Positions 22,601 through 35,139 of a stretch of DNA of 64,000 bases are shown in pieces; the stretch's first letter is position 1; every line of letters begins with the position of its first letter. This DNA comes from Dugong dugon. Its lineage: Eukaryota; Chordata; Mammalia; Sirenia; Dugongidae. Below the pieces are notes generated by a model. That model was given only the letters and a program-made list of their open reading frames with translations. It did no database searches and was not told where the DNA came from. Both the position numbers and the translations under genes were made by a program. The stretch covers positions 59,082,145 through 59,146,144 of the forward strand of contig CM057468.1 of NCBI GenBank assembly GCA_030035585.1, given 5' to 3'.

Positions 22601-23913
22601 GGAATTCGAATATATAAAAAATTTCTCTCTCTGGTCCATATAATTTGTGTACATACGTACATGTGTTTGGTTTTAACAAACTAATAATAAAAAGATGAAT
22701 GCTAAGCTGTTCTTTGAAGTAAGCTAAGGAAAGAAAAATAGAGTCTTGTTTGAAGGTGAAAACAATAAAATTTGTTTTCTGATTTTGATTGACCGAATTG
22801 AATGGATTTTAACCTAAGAAACCTATACTTTCAGAGCATAAACCCACCAGTGATCATTTGTGTACCAGAATTGATTTATCTGAAAATAATTAACATTTTG
22901 AACAATATTTCAACTTGGGAAAACTTATCTATTGTCCTTTTTGCCATATAAGGTAACATATTCACAGGTTCCGGGGATTAGGATGTGAACATCTTTGGGG
23001 TCATTATGCAGCCTACCTCAGGTGGTGAGGAAGAATTAGCTAAGAGGATAGGAGTGGCCATAGAAATAAGTGAGTAATTTCTTAGAAGCCTAGTGAATAA
23101 AGTGTTTCAAGAATGAGCAGCCCTGTTACATGCTACATATTGGTTAAAAAGTAAGAATTGAGAACTGGCCATAAGTCTTAGCAATGTGAGATCATCATTG
23201 TTTCAGGGGAGTGGTGGGTATAAAAACATGACTGGAATTGATTTAAGAGCAAATAGAGGGCCACTCTTTGGATGTGTTTTTATGTATATTGAGCAGATAA
23301 ATGGAGGAGGTCATAAAAAGGAGGTGTAAAGAGTTTTTTTTTTTTAATTTTATTATAATTTTTTTTATGATGGATGATATAACAGTACATGGATATGCTG
23401 ATGGGAACGATGCAGTAAAGAGGAAAAGACTGATGCTGCTGTGAGAGGGAATAGGATCCAGTGTACTAGTGGTGTTGGGGTTGTTCTTGGCTGGGAGTGT
23501 GGATAGTTTATCCATAGGGACAGGAGGAAAGGCAGAATATGTGTGTGCAGATGTAAATAGGTTAATAGATGTGGTGGGAGGATGTGGAGTTTGTCTTGTT
23601 TCTGTTTTCTCAGTGAAATATGGAGCAAGTCATCAGCTGACAGAGAGGGAGGTGGGTGAAGTGTCAAGGCTTTAGGAAAGAGAAAAGATTTCAAATAGTA
23701 AATACTGCCTTTCATTCTTATATCCTTATATTTATAAGGATACATAAATTTTTAAGTATTTGTTATTTGCAATTGGCTTTGGACTTTTCTATGCAATTAG
23801 GTATTTGTTCATTGATTTCTTTTTGTTGCTAAAATAAACCCAACAACCATGATCTATTTTATTCCTTGGGAATTTTTAAGGAGACATAAAGAGGTTACTA
23901 AATGAAAATTTTG
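22601..23913. other. Intronic DNA, no feature recognised
   Basis: AT-rich, then purine-rich around 23150-23700. The reverse open frame 23365-23745 is low-complexity Leu/Pro/Ser/His-rich and unconvincing. Confidence 0.5.
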
Positions 23914-23927
23914 TTAAAGAGAATAAC

Positions 23928-24110
23928 CAAAAAACAAACAAACAAAAAACAGAACCAAACCTGTTGCTGTCGAGTTGATTCCGACTCAAAGCAACCCTAT
24001 AGGACAGAGTAGAACTGCCCCATAGGGTTTCCAAGGAGCAGCTGGTGGATTTGAACTGCCGACCTTTTCCTTAGCAGCTGAGTTCTTAACTACTGCACCA
24101 CCAGTGACTA
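23928..24110 (-). mobile_element. AfroSINE (short form) with long A/C-rich tail
   Basis: Reverse copy: a CCAAAAAACAAACAAAC tail, GTCGAGTTGATTCCGACTC, then head TTCTTAACTACTGCACCACC. TTAAAGAGAATAAC (23914-23927) and TTAAAGAATAAC (24111-24122) flank it. Confidence 0.92.
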
Positions 24111-24122
24111 TTAAAGAATAAC

Positions 24123-26378
24123 AAGCAAAAATTCAATAGTAAAAATTATGCAGACTCTAAGAACATGAAGAAAAAACCTAGAGATTTGTCTAGAGGAATC
24201 TTACTGAATATTCAAATATGAACTTTTGTTCTGAGCAGTTTTAGGGTAAATAAGAAAGACGAATCAAGACAAAAAAGGAAGAAGAGTAAAGTAAATATGT
24301 CTTCTTGAATTGAATGCACAGATCACTTGTTTTCAGTCTTTCTTAGCTTTTAGTAGCTGTATTCTAAGCTATAAACTTCTCTTAGCATTTCTCTAACATC
24401 ACAGATTTTGAGATGTTGTACTTTCATTTTCATACAGACCTAATTATTTCATAATTTGCTTACCTTTTTCATACCTTGGGTGTCTAGGCAAAGTATTCTC
24501 TCAAAGTATTGGCATGACTTTAAAATATATCCCGTTATCAGAACATGAAAATTCTTCATGTCTTTTTCAGTCTTCAGATTATGGACTCTTTTGTGTCATT
24601 GACTGTGACCATATTTTTTCTTACTCTTTTGTCTTCAATATCTAGCATAGTGCCTCAAAAACTACAAGGATCTTTAATAGTATACAAGGTGGTAGGCTCT
24701 TTCAGAAAACTGTGAGTTTGCTTTCTTTATATACCATGGAGGAGAAAACTGGATTATTGTAGAAACCTTAGAGAACAATACTACCAATTTTTTTCATACT
24801 CTTACCTAGTTCACACTTGCTCTTTAGGAACTATGTCTTAACAAGATATGAACATCTGTATTTACCTATATTAGACAATTTTTTAAAAATGCAGTGTGGA
24901 TGCAGTCCAATTACAAGTGTCTATAAGAAAAGAAGATGAACAAAAGATGAGGCAAACATGGGACACAAAATCAGAGACTGGAGAGAGGGATACCAAAAGC
25001 ACTAAAGTTGTTACTTCCTTCCTTTGGTTTGTCCTGAGGTTATGGCATTATATTGGAAAAATAGGATCCTGGGAAATTTTTTTTTTTTTCAGTCTGGTAG
25101 ATTACTGAAAATCTCTTTTATGTTTGTGTTTTTTTCTGTTAAGAAAGTTAAAGGTGGGGAATGGAATGCATGTGAAGAGGCATACAATAGAAACACTTAT
25201 TCTGTAATAAGCGGTAGGCGATAGAGCCTCTTGGAGCTGTCAAGGACTGTTTTTTGTATCATCTTCTAAAATCCTAGTCTCTTGGTTACAGAATTTGGCA
25301 AGAGAAGCTAACTTTTGAATAAACAGAAGTGAACTGAGAGATGTAGTTTCTCCTCCTCTTGATCTTTACCACAGAACTCTGCATCTCAAATTAGATGCTG
25401 ACTTCTGGAGGTCAGACAGGAGGGAGCACAAGTTATAGGAAGTTTTGAGAATTTACACAGATGGATACTGAAGGATTATAAATAACTGAGAATAGTCAAA
25501 CTCCAGGTTTTGTATGTGACAATAGCTGACAGACGCTAGTACCAGGCAGTCTTCCTGACATTCCTCCCCCTCCTAGGATGGCAGAGCTGTAGACAACTAA
25601 GCAATTCCACAATGGCAGTATTTGTTTCAGCAATCATGAACCTGTCAAGTGTGCTCATGAAGAGATGCCTAAGAAAGTTCAAAATGAAGAACCTTTTGAT
25701 TCACTTGAATCCTTTGGGGTATAATTTCATCTAGAACCAGATGATGAAATTGGTTAAAATTTAACCACATTTAGTTCTATAGTTTTTAAGTTAGTTTGTA
25801 CAGTGTGTGCATTAGCCTTTGGGTGGTAGTTTAGTACTTAGGGCCAAAAGAAAACTGATTTCTTAGGCAAATCTAAGAACATCAACTCATTGTATTTGGG
25901 GATCTTTTACTTTAGAAAAATTGTAGAATAGTGGAAAAAATATGGTGAGATACTTTGATGACATATTTTATTGTGAAGGATTATGGATTTTAAAATAATT
26001 CAGATAATGATTTTATTCACAGCTTTCTCACACACTGTCTATTTTCTTAAGCAGATGAAATATTGAAAATTATTTTTCTTGTATATCTGAATTATATGCT
26101 GTTTATCTGTGGTGAGCATTGCTGTGTCAGTTTGGTTAAACTGGGTACTATGTTTCTGGGTTAGGTTGGCCAAAAGAGAAATGTGAATGAAATTTGGAAG
26201 GCTGAAGTGAAGCAGAAGCCATTTTTCTCCAAAGATCTTTTTGCTGTCATATGAGGCGGCCAATAGACACAGAGATGCCTGGTGGGTTTCACCTGTCCTC
26301 GCTCTCATATATTCATTATCTAGCTCGTCTTCCTGACAGACAGTAGCTCTGGGTTCATCAACAGACACATCACAGGTT
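24123..26378. other. Intronic DNA, no feature recognised
   Basis: About 2.3 kb without a repeat I can name. Open frames (24896-25108, 26039-26368 reverse) carry no known domain and no splice framework. Confidence 0.5.
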
Positions 26379-26390
26379 GGTAGCTACAGA

Positions 26391-26556
26391 AAACCAAAAC
26401 CAAACCCATTGCCATGGAGTCGATTCTGACTCACAGCGACTTTATAGGACAGAGTAGAACTGCTCCATAGGGTTTCCAAGGAGCGCCTGGTGGATTTGAA
26501 CTGCTGACCTTTTGGTTAGCAGCCGAACTCTTAACTGCTAGCCACCAGGGTTTCCA
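26391..26556 (-). mobile_element. AfroSINE (short form)
   Basis: Reverse copy, tail CATGGAGTCGATTCTGACTC, head CTTAACTGCTAGCCACCAGGG. A perfect 12-base duplication, GGTAGCTACAGA, lies at 26379-26390 and 26557-26568. Confidence 0.94.
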
Positions 26557-26568
26557 GGTAGCTACAGA

Positions 26569-27619
26569 GAGGCGTCTATTTCCCACAGATCTCTCCGCGA
26601 CTTCCCCCTCATAGTCCCCTTTGGGGCCTAGATGTGCTTGACTTTTCAGATTGACTAGTCAATGATTACTCCTCTGATCCTTCAACCTATACTTTCAATC
26701 TTCCCCTCCCCCAGCTCCTCCAACAACTGTGTAAGGTCTGATTCCCAATCCCTTATCACATCTCACTCAGAGTGGCTCTGCTTTGCAGATTGATCAATCA
26801 CCTAATTCAGCTGTGGAATTATGAATAAACATTGTGTCCACTTAGATGTTGTACAAGCAGCTCTTATTTATTTATTTATCATTGCTAAAGATTTTCTTAC
26901 CTTGTTTAGAAAAGAAAAATACATTTTTAGAAGATACACATCTTTTATAAGGTAATAATTTTCAGCACTGTTTGGTGCCAAAGTTATTTGAATTTGTAAT
27001 ATAACTTCCTTCTTGAGTGTATCAAAGTATTATCCATTGCCAAAAGAACTAGAAGAAAAGTTTTGCTTTTAAGTGGTTCTGGCAGAGTTTTGATTGGTCT
27101 GCTGCCTAGAACATTGAAAAGCCATATAATGACATAAAAAGATTGTTAACTATCTACTAATCTTAAAGCTGGCATGTTTAGGAACCACCTTTGTTGTAGA
27201 AATTAGTCAGGTCTGAAGTAGTTTTGTGGAATCCATACCCTTCAAGATTATGTGCGCTTCTATATGTACTTAAATATTATGGACTTCTAACAAGTAAAAA
27301 CCTATTTTTTCCCTATATATTATTTCAAAGGTTGTGTCATTATTTTATGAACATTATTATTTTTGGACATTCAAATATTTAGAAAGAGGTTGATATTTCA
27401 AGTTATAAGCTAGAGATACAGTTTTTTGCATTATTTGGGCAATTAGTAGAGACATTTTTATCTACTTTTGAATAAACTTGATCTCTTCTAAATTGTTTTA
27501 GTTACTAGTAGAAATCAGTTTTTTCTCTGAGAATATTTTAGACAAAGTTTTATTGTTAGTGTAATTTTTGTGCATTGTTGAATGCCCTGGTAGCTATACA
27601 TTTTATAAATCTTACTATG
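26569..27619. other. Intronic DNA, no feature recognised
   Basis: 26570-26850 has a C-rich, possibly LTR-derived character, but no ends were found. The rest is AT-rich. Confidence 0.4.
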
Positions 27620-27826
27620 TGGTTGCTTTTAGCTGCTGTTGAGTTGATTCTGACTCATTGTGACCCCATGTGTTGCAGAGTAGAACAGCTCCATAGAGTT
27701 TTCTTGGCTGTAATCTTAATGGAAGCAGATCTCTAGGCCTATCTTGTACAGAACTGATGCGTGACTTCGATCTCCTAACCTTTAGGTTAGTAGTCACATG
27801 CAAAGCTTGTATCACCTAGGGACCGT
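27620..27826 (-). mobile_element. AfroSINE, old diverged form
   Basis: Tail TGTTGAGTTGATTCTGACTC, GTTGCAGAGTAGAACAGC, centre GGCTGTAATCTTAATGG. Strongly diverged, with no clear duplication. It sits 30 bases from another old copy. Confidence 0.8.
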
Positions 27827-27854
27827 TCTATTGTAGTCTGAAAAATGAAATAGT

Positions 27855-28067
27855 GGCTTGTTTTTAGTTACCATTGAGTCGATTCTGACTCATAGTGACC
27901 CTGTGTTTGCAAAGTAGAACTGCTCCGTAGAATTTTCAAGGCTGTGACCTTTCAGAAGCAGATTACCAGGCCTGTCTTCTAAGACACCTCTGGGTGGGTT
28001 TGAGCCGCCAAAACTTTTGGCTGGTAGTCGAGTGCTTGACTGCTTGTGCCACTCAGTGACTCCTTTG
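27855..28067 (-). mobile_element. AfroSINE, older form (AGACACCTCTGGGTGGGTTTG centre)
   Basis: Reverse copy with tail CATTGAGTCGATTCTGACTC, centre AAGGCTGTGACCTTTCAG and AGACACCTCTGGGTGGG. Same subfamily as the copy at 3702. GAAATAGT at 27847-27854 and 28068-28075 is the likely duplication. Confidence 0.87.
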
Positions 28068-28069
28068 GA

Positions 28070-28215
28070 AATAGTCAATATTAAATAATCCAATAATTAA
28101 ATAATAATAAACAATAAATAATTTATTTAATAATAATAAATAATTAAATATTTTATTGAATAATAATTAAATATTAAATAATAGTCAATATTAAATAATT
28201 TAATAATCATATTAA
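28070..28215. repeat. AT-rich (TAA)n-like low-complexity tract with direct repeat
   Basis: Runs of TAATAATAAATAATTAAAT. A perfect 20-base direct repeat beginning AATAGTCAATATT occurs at 28070-28089 and 28180-28199, so the tract grew by duplication. Confidence 0.9.
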
Positions 28216-29335
28216 ATGGCAAAAACAACATAAAAATTGAAATATGATTACAAAACCTGTTATATTTCCTGAAACTAATTCTTACACAATGACATGCTTT
28301 ATTCTAAATATATTTTGATGATGCTTGCCTATAAAAGTTAAAATTGATCATGCAAATATTTTTTAACTATGTCTGATAAACCAGGATGAATAGAGAACAT
28401 TTCCTTAGCCAGTTAGTTGGGAGTATTTCAGCCATGCGTTTTTATTAGTATATTGTGTTTCTTTTTATCTGTATGGTTTTCATATTTTTGGCTAAGCTTT
28501 GTGGTTTACTCTTAATGTTGAGTATGTTTTTGACATACATGCCTTAGGGGGGAATATGTGCATTTGAACTATAAGAAATAAATAGGATGACTAACTTCGT
28601 TATTTTCTGATGGCTCTAGTTCAGTGAGGAAGTTCAGGAAATACCTTTTTAAAGTTATGTGTTCAATAATGCTAAATTCCTTTCTTGGAAACACACCCTT
28701 TTCTTAGCTGTAATAGTCTGTAAGGTAATAAGAAAACTGCAAGAAAAATTTTATATAATTTTTAAGAGTGGCTAAAAATGCTAAGCTGCTTGGACCAGGT
28801 TTATTTTTTTTCCCCTTTCCTTTAAGGTGATCTCAAGTTTCTTCATAAATTTAAAAAAAAATTAAAAAGAGTAAATGTCCAAAGTCTTCTTAGGCTGATA
28901 AAGATAGATTGGTTACATCATTTAGTGCAATCTGTGTGCTCCCTACCACAAAATCTTAAATGGAATTAAGAGTATCAGGAAGTCATACAGACTTCTCTTT
29001 CATTAGAAGTAGGCTAGCCTACTCACTGCATACGTGACTCTAATGGATTGTGGAATGCACAAATGCCCTTTGTTTTTAACTGTGTAACAGCTCATCATGT
29101 TATATCATGTCCCAGTGGTATACAAAGCAGTGTAACACTATGTGAAAAAAAGCTGAATTATATGTTGGGTGCTGCCTAATAAATTTTAGTGTTTATTCCT
29201 ACCCTGGTTTTATTACTATAGATAAAGGAATTCATTAAATTTAGGTTTGTTTCTAAATAAAGAAAAAGAAAAAAACATTGTCATCACATTTTCTTTTCCA
29301 AGAGGATGTTGCCACTATGAAATTATATACTTCTG
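28216..29335. other. Intronic DNA, no feature recognised
   Basis: AT-rich; nothing that I can assign. Confidence 0.5.
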
Positions 29336-29345
29336 TTGTGATCTG

Positions 29346-29516
29346 GGAGCCCTGGTGCCATAGTGGTTAAGAGCTTGGCTGCTAACTGAGCTAGTCAACA
29401 GTTCAAATCAACCAGCTGCCTCTTGGAAACCCTATCGGGCAGTTCTGCTCTTTCCTGTAGGGTCGCTATGAGTTGAAATCCACTCAATGGTAGTGGGTTT
29501 GTTTTTTTGTTGTTTA
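29346..29516 (+). mobile_element. AfroSINE (short form)
   Basis: Head GGAGCCCTGGTGCCATAGTG, GGCTGCTAACTGAG, tail CTATGAGTTGAAATCCAC. TTGTGATCTG at 29336-29345 and 29517-29526 is a perfect duplication. Confidence 0.93.
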
Positions 29517-29944
29517 TTGTGATCTGACAATAATATCTTATTTTCATTAAGACATTTCTGTAAAAACAGAATGTAATCGAGAAAATTCTTATAATCCATT
29601 TTAAAAGATAAATAGTAGAATTATTATTATTATTTTCTGGCATAGCTTCTTGACTCTGTGTTTTCTGGAAGATAAATCCATGGCATTATTTAAAATGGTA
29701 GCAAGGCTTGGTAGCACTCTATTCAGGCTGCACCAAGGTAAAGTAGATCTTAAGTGAAGTAAAAGAAAAAAAAAAAAAATCCAACAAAAAGCATCTGGAA
29801 ACATTTATTAGATCCCTGGTTGATTTTTCATAACTTGTATCCATATGTGCTAAACTAGAGATAGGACAAGGATGTGCTTATGGATGCTGTTGTTGGCAGG
29901 CTTAATCCAATTAGGAGAAAGGGGAATATCATAGTAGGTAATAG

Positions 29945-30165
29945 GCAAAGGACTTTGGAATTAGGCTAGTTGGTTTTGATTCTTGATGCTAATCTTAACT
30001 ACCCGTGTGACTCTAAGCAGGTTATTTAACTTGTCGGTTTTAGTTTCCTTATCTATTAAATAAGGCTACAAGTAGTATCTGTCTCATAGGGTCAGTGGGA
30101 AGTTTGTGTGAGCTAATCCATGTAAAGTGCCTAGCACAGCACCTGATATTAGAAGTATTTGTCAG
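29945..30165 (+). mobile_element. MIR SINE
   Basis: GTGTGACTCTAAGCAGGTTA, TTTCCTTATCTATTAAATAAGG, TCTCATAGGGTCAGTGG and GTAAAGTGCCTAGCACAG follow the MIR framework. Ancient and common to mammals. Confidence 0.82.
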
Positions 30166-30184
30166 CTAATATGTGAAAATATTC

Positions 30185-30660
30185 CCCAAACTTTGTGGTA
30201 TACAACAACAATCGTTTTCTCTTGCTCACCTGCCTACAGATGGGCTGGATGTTGGTTGTTACAGCTGGGCATGGCTAGGTGGCTGTCCTTATGGCTGCAG
30301 GTCTGACCGTACTGGGCTCCTTGCTGAGGGTTCTGCTTAGGTCTGCTCATTCTGTGTTTCATCTGTAGCTTAGACTGAGGGAACACAGATACATGGGAGA
30401 AGTTCTCCCAGCTATCGCAGAGGTGCAAGAAAACAAGGGAAAAGATAGGATTCTTTGTAGGGAATAGGCTTGAGACTGTCACTATCACTTCCACTCCCAT
30501 TCTGTTGGCCAAAGCAAGCCACATGACTAAGCCCAAGATCAGTGGAATGAGCAGGTATACTTCATATCTATGAGATTATGGCAAGGCTGTGGATTCATTC
30601 TTCTACAGGGAAATTAAAAATAATGACCAATAATTCAGTCTACTGTAGTAGGCAACAAGT
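30185..30660. repeat. Ancient mammalian interspersed repeat, family not assigned
   Basis: GTGGTATACAACAACAATCG, CACATGACTAAGCCC and the closing AATTCAGTCTACTG recall a widespread placental repeat. I cannot give its class. The reverse open frame at 30234-30536 is incidental. Confidence 0.45.
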
Positions 30661-30825
30661 GTTACCTGTTCCTTCTAGTTCTTCTTTTAATTATTCTTAA
30701 TCTCCTTCCTTTTTCTATTCCTCTTCCTCCTCTTGCCATGAACTTTCTGGCATGAACAAAACACATGATTAACCTATAACATTCTTGTGGTTTTAGCAGC
30801 ATCACAAGCCCAACTGGCCACATTT

Positions 30826-31668
30826 ATTTATTTATTTTATTGTGCTTTAGGTGAAAGTTTACAGGTCAAATTAACTTCTCGTACAAAAATTTATACACAT
30901 ATTGTTTTGTGATATTAGTTGCAATCCCCACAATGTGACAGCACACTCTTCCTTTCCACCCTGGGTTCCCTGTGTCCATTCAACCAGTTCTTGTCCCTTC
31001 CTGACGTCTCATCCTGCCTCCGGACAGGAGCTGCCCATTTGGTCTCGTGTATCTGATTGAACTAAGAAGTACACTCCTCACGTGTATTATTTTTTGTTTT
31101 ATAGTCCTGTCTAATCTTTGAAGAGTGAGCTTCAGGAATGGTTTCATTTCTAACATTTCTAACAGAGCAACTGGGGGCCATAGTTTTGGGGGTTCCTCTA
31201 GTCTCTATCAGACCATAAAGTCTGGCCTTTTTACATGGATTTGAGTTCTGCTCCACAGTTTTCTCCTGCTCCATTCAGGACTCTGTTGTGTTCCCTGTCA
31301 GAGCTGTCATTTGTGGTATCCAGGCACCATCTAGTTCTTCTGGTCTCACACGGGTGGAGTCTGTGGTTTATGTGGACCTTTAGTCTCTTGGGCTAATATT
31401 TTCCTTGTGTCTTTGGTTTTCTTCATTCTCCTTTACTCTAAGTGGGATGGGACAAATTGATGTATCTTAGATGGCTGCTGACAAGCTTTTAAGACCCCAA
31501 ATACCACTCAACAAAGTGGGATGCAGAACATCTTCGTAATAAACTTTGTTAAGCCAATTGACCTTGATGTTCCCTAAATCTATGGTCCCCAGGCTGCAGC
31601 CCTAGCTACTCTGTCCCTCACAAAGTGTTTGGATGGGTTCAGGAAACTTCTTAGCTTTTGCCTTGGTC
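30826..31668 (-). mobile_element. L1 3' UTR insertion (843 bp)
   Basis: Cleanest copy of the long L1 3' UTR: ATTGTGCTTTAGGTGAAAG near the left, GACAGCACACTCTTCC, TGGTTTCATTTCTAACA, CTGCTGACAAGCTTTTAAG and CAATTGACCTTGATG. A perfect 17-base duplication, CCCAACTGGCCACATTT, lies at 30809-30825 and 31669-31685. No ORF2 remains. Confidence 0.92.
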
Positions 31669-31711
31669 CCCAACTGGCCACATTTCTGTTCCACTGTCTT
31701 AGTTGTCTAGT

Positions 31712-31911
31712 TGGAGCTCTGGTGGTGCAGTGGTTAAGTACTCATCTACTAACCAAATGGTCTGTGGTTCGGACCCATTAGCCGCTTTACGGGAGAGAGA
31801 TGTGGCCGTCTGCTTTTGTAAAGATTACAGCCTTGGAAAACCTATGGGGCAGTTCTGCTCTGTCCTGTAGGGTCACTATGAGACAGAATCGATTCAATGG
31901 CATACAACAAC
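31712..31911 (+). mobile_element. AfroSINE (long form) inside the LTR
   Basis: Head GGAGCTCTGGTGGTGCAGTG, centre GTAAAGATTACAGCCTTGG, tail CTATGAGACAGAATCGATTC and CAACAACA end. AGTTGTCTAGT (31701-31711) and AGTTACCTAGT (31912-31922) are the duplication. Confidence 0.93.
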
Positions 31912-32219
31912 AGTTACCTAGTGCTGCTATAACAGAAATACCACAAATGGGTGGCTTTAACAAACAGAAATTTATTTTTTTACAGTTAGTAGGCTAGAAA
32001 TCCAAATTCAGGGCACCGGCTCAGTGGAAGGCTTTTTCTCTCTTTTGGCTCTGGGGGAAGATCCTTGTCTCTTCAGTTTCTATTCCCTGGCTCCTTGGTG
32101 GTCTTCATGTGGCATGTTGTTGATCTTCCCCCATCTCTGCTTGCTCACTTGCTTGTTTAATCTCTTTTATATCTCAAAAGAGATTGACTTAAGACATACC
32201 CTACACTAATACTGTCTCA

Positions 32220-32382
32220 GAGCCCTGGAGGCACAGTGGTTAAGAGTGTGGCTGCTAACCAAAAGGTTGGCAGTTTGAATCCTACAGCTGCTCCTTCAAA
32301 ACCCTGTAGGGACAGTTCTTCTGTGTCCTGTAAGGTCACTATGAGTCAGAATCGACTTGACAGCAACGGATAATACTGGTAA
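32220..32382 (+). mobile_element. AfroSINE (short form) inside the LTR
   Basis: Head GAGCCCTGGAGGCACAGTGG, tail CTATGAGTCAGAATCGAC. A perfect 13-base duplication, TAATACTGTCTCA, lies at 32207-32219 and 32383-32395. Confidence 0.95.
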
Positions 32383-32505
32383 TAATACTGTCTCATTAAC
32401 ATAAGGAGGAAAACCCATCCCTAAATGGAATTATAACTATAGGTATAGGGGTTGGGATTTACAAAACATATTTTGGGAGGACACAAGTCAATCCATAACA
32501 TGCAC

Positions 32506-32879
32506 TAAGCTCTTTTCCTTATACTGCATCATAATTTCATTTTCTAGGTCTCAGCTTAAATGTTAACTCCATATGGAGCATTCCCATCTATGCTATTTAA
32601 GCTAGCTTTCTCTCACTTCTTTTCTAATCCTCTTTATGTTCCTTTAGTAGTACTTATTTTTTATCTGAAATTATGTAGTTGTTTGTTTACCTCATCCTCC
32701 CTGTAAATACATAGCCCCGAAGAGAGGACTTCGTGTTGTTCACCGTGTTAACGCTCTGTGCCAAGCACAGTGCATGGCACATATGCAGTAAATATTCATT
32801 AAATGACTACTGATTTTTGATTGTTTTTAATAATCACTGCATGTTTCATCCTTTATAAGAATTAATATTTTGAATCTTT
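32506..32879. other. Intronic DNA, no feature recognised
   Basis: Plain sequence between the LTR and the broken 3' edge of the large L1. Confidence 0.5.
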
Positions 32880-35139
32880 CTATTAGTTCCAGTAAATTTC
32901 TCGTGGAGTCTTTAGGGTTTTCTATGTATGGTATCATATCATCTGCAAACAGGGAGAGTTTAACTTCTTCATTACCAATTTGGATGCCCTTTATTTCTTT
33001 CTCTTGCCTTACTGCTCTAGCTAGAACTTCCAGCACAATGTTAAATAGGAGTGGTGATAAAGGGCATCCTTGTCTTGTTCCTGTTTTCAAGGGGAATGTT
33101 TTCAGCCTCTCTCCATTAAGAATGATGTTGGCTGTTGGTTTTGCATAGATGCCCTTTATTATGTTGAGAAATTTCCCTTCTATACCTATTTTATTGAGAG
33201 CTTTTATCAGGAATGGGTGTTGGACTTTGTCAAATGCCTTTTCTGCATCAATTGAGATGATCATGTGATTTTTTTCTTTCCTTTTATTTATGTGGTGGAT
33301 TACGTTGATGGATTTTCTGATGTTAAACCATCCTTGCATACCTGGTATGAATCCTACTTGGTCGTGGTGTATTATTTTTTTGATATGATACTGAATTCTA
33401 TTGGCTAGAATTTTGTTCAGAATTTTTGCATCTATATTCATGAGAGATATTGGTCTGTAATTTTCTTTTTTTGTGATGTCTTTGCCTGGTTTTGGTATCA
33501 GCGTTATGCTGGCTTCGTAGAATGAATTTGGAAGTGTTGCTTCCTCTTCTATGCTCTGAAATAGCTTGAGTAGAACTGGTACGAGCTATTCTGTAAATGT
33601 TTTGTAGAATTCTCCAGTGAAGCCATGTGGGCCAGGGCTTTTTTTGGTTGGGATTTTTTTTATTACCTTTTCAATCTCTTCTCTTGTTATGGGTCTGTTC
33701 AGATTTTCAATATCACTTTGTTGTAGTTTGGGTAGGCCGTATGTTTCTAGAAATTTATCCATTTCCTCTAGGTTTTCAAATTTGTTGGAATATAGTTTTT
33801 CATAATATTCTGTTATAATCCTTTTTATTTCAGTTGGGTCTGTTGTAATGTCCCCCATTTCATTTCTTATTTGGGTTATTTTTGCCCTCTGCTGTTTTTC
33901 TTTTGTCAGTCTGGCCAGTGGTTTGTCGATTTTGTTGATTCTTTTAAAGAACCAACTTTTGGTTTTGTTGATTCTTTCTATTGTTTTTCTGTTCTCTATT
34001 TCATTTATTTCTGCTCTGATCTTTACTATTTCCTTTCTTCCGGTGGTTGTAGGCTTTTTTTGTTGTTCTCTTTCTATTTGTTTGAGTTCTGTAGTTAATG
34101 TTTTGATTTTGTCCCTTTCTTCTTTTTTGATATGTGCATCTATTTCTATAAAGTGTCCTCTGAGGACTGCCTTTGCTGTGTCCCAAAGGTTTTGGTATGA
34201 TGTGTTTTCATTCTCATTTGATTCTAAGAATTTTTTGATTCCATCTCTGATTTCTTCTATTACCCAGTGATGTGTAAGCAGGGTATTATTCAGTTTCCAT
34301 GTAATTGATTTTTTTCCCTTGCTCTTTCTAGTGTTAATTTCTACCTTGATGGCATTGTGGTCAGAGAAGATACTTTGAATTATCTCAACGTTTTGGATCT
34401 TGTTGAGGATTGCTCTGTGGCCTAAGATGTGGTCTATTCTGGAGAACGTTCCATATGCACTGGAAAAGAATGTGTACTCTGCAGCGGTTGGGTGGAGTGT
34501 TCTATATATGTCTATGAGGTCAGGTTGGCTGATTGTGCCCTTTAGTTCTTCTGTATCTTTGCTGAGTTTCTTGTTAGTTGTTCCGTCCTTTACTGAGAGT
34601 GGTGTGTTGAAGTCTCCTACTATTATTGTGGAACTGTCAATTTCTCTTTTCACTGTTGTTAGTGTTTGTTTTATGTATTTTGTAGCCCTGTCATTGGGTG
34701 CGTAGATGTTTATTATGGTTATGTCTTCATGATGGAGCATCCCCTTAATCATTATATAGTGTCCTTCTTTGTCTTTTATGGTAGATTTTGTTTTAAAGTC
34801 TATTTTATCTGAGATTAGAATTGCCACTCCTGCTCTTTTTTGGTAGTTGTTAGCTTGATATATGTTTTTCCAACCTTGGACTTTTAATAAATTCACATCT
34901 TTGTTTCTAAGATGTGTCTCCTGTAGACAGCATATTGATGGATCCTGTTTTCTTATCCATTCTGTCACTCTCTGTCTCTTTATGGGTGCATTGAGTCCAT
35001 TTACATTCAGTGTAATTATTGATAGATGTGAGTTTGTTGCTGTCATTTTGTAGTGCTTTTTTTTTGTGGTGCTGAAGTTTTCTTTGTTCTTCTTACTCTG
35101 TTGTGCTGAGTTACTTTTGTTTGTGGATTTTTTTTCCAT
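32880..35139 (-). pseudogene. L1 ORF2: endonuclease and reverse transcriptase, one stop codon, 3'-truncated
   Basis: The endonuclease has TLNVNGLN, LQETHL, GDFNTPL, RIDHILGH and SDHNAI, so the metal-binding and catalytic residues of the APE-like fold are present. The reverse transcriptase has [30 protein letters not shown] and the active-site FADDM. One in-frame TAG at 33586-33588 separates a 517-codon segment from the rest, and the frame is otherwise continuous. L1-like sequence stops after LLELIERF near 32880, removing the C-terminal third. It is a dead element but little decayed compared with its neighbours. Confidence 0.92.

Larger units (their letters stand above)
31695..32500 (-). mobile_element. 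Solo LTR, ERVL-MaLR-like, interrupted by two AfroSINEs
   Basis: Reverse-strand LTR, TG (32500) to CA (31695). Landmarks are TGCTATAACAGAAATACCAC, GGCTAGAAATCCAAATTC, ATCTCAAAAGAGATTGAC and CACAAGTCAATCCATAACA. The flanking five bases, TCCAC and TGCAC, differ by one. It is the same family as 48018-48589 in the opposite orientation. There is no internal region, and removing the two SINEs leaves about 430 bp. Confidence 0.75.

Noticed and set aside
23365-23745. 126-codon reverse open frame
   Set aside because: Low-complexity composition and no recognisable family.
33848-34270. 140-codon forward open frame, hydrophobic
   Set aside because: Antisense of L1 ORF2; A-rich L1 sense strands give Phe/Leu/Ser-rich shadows.
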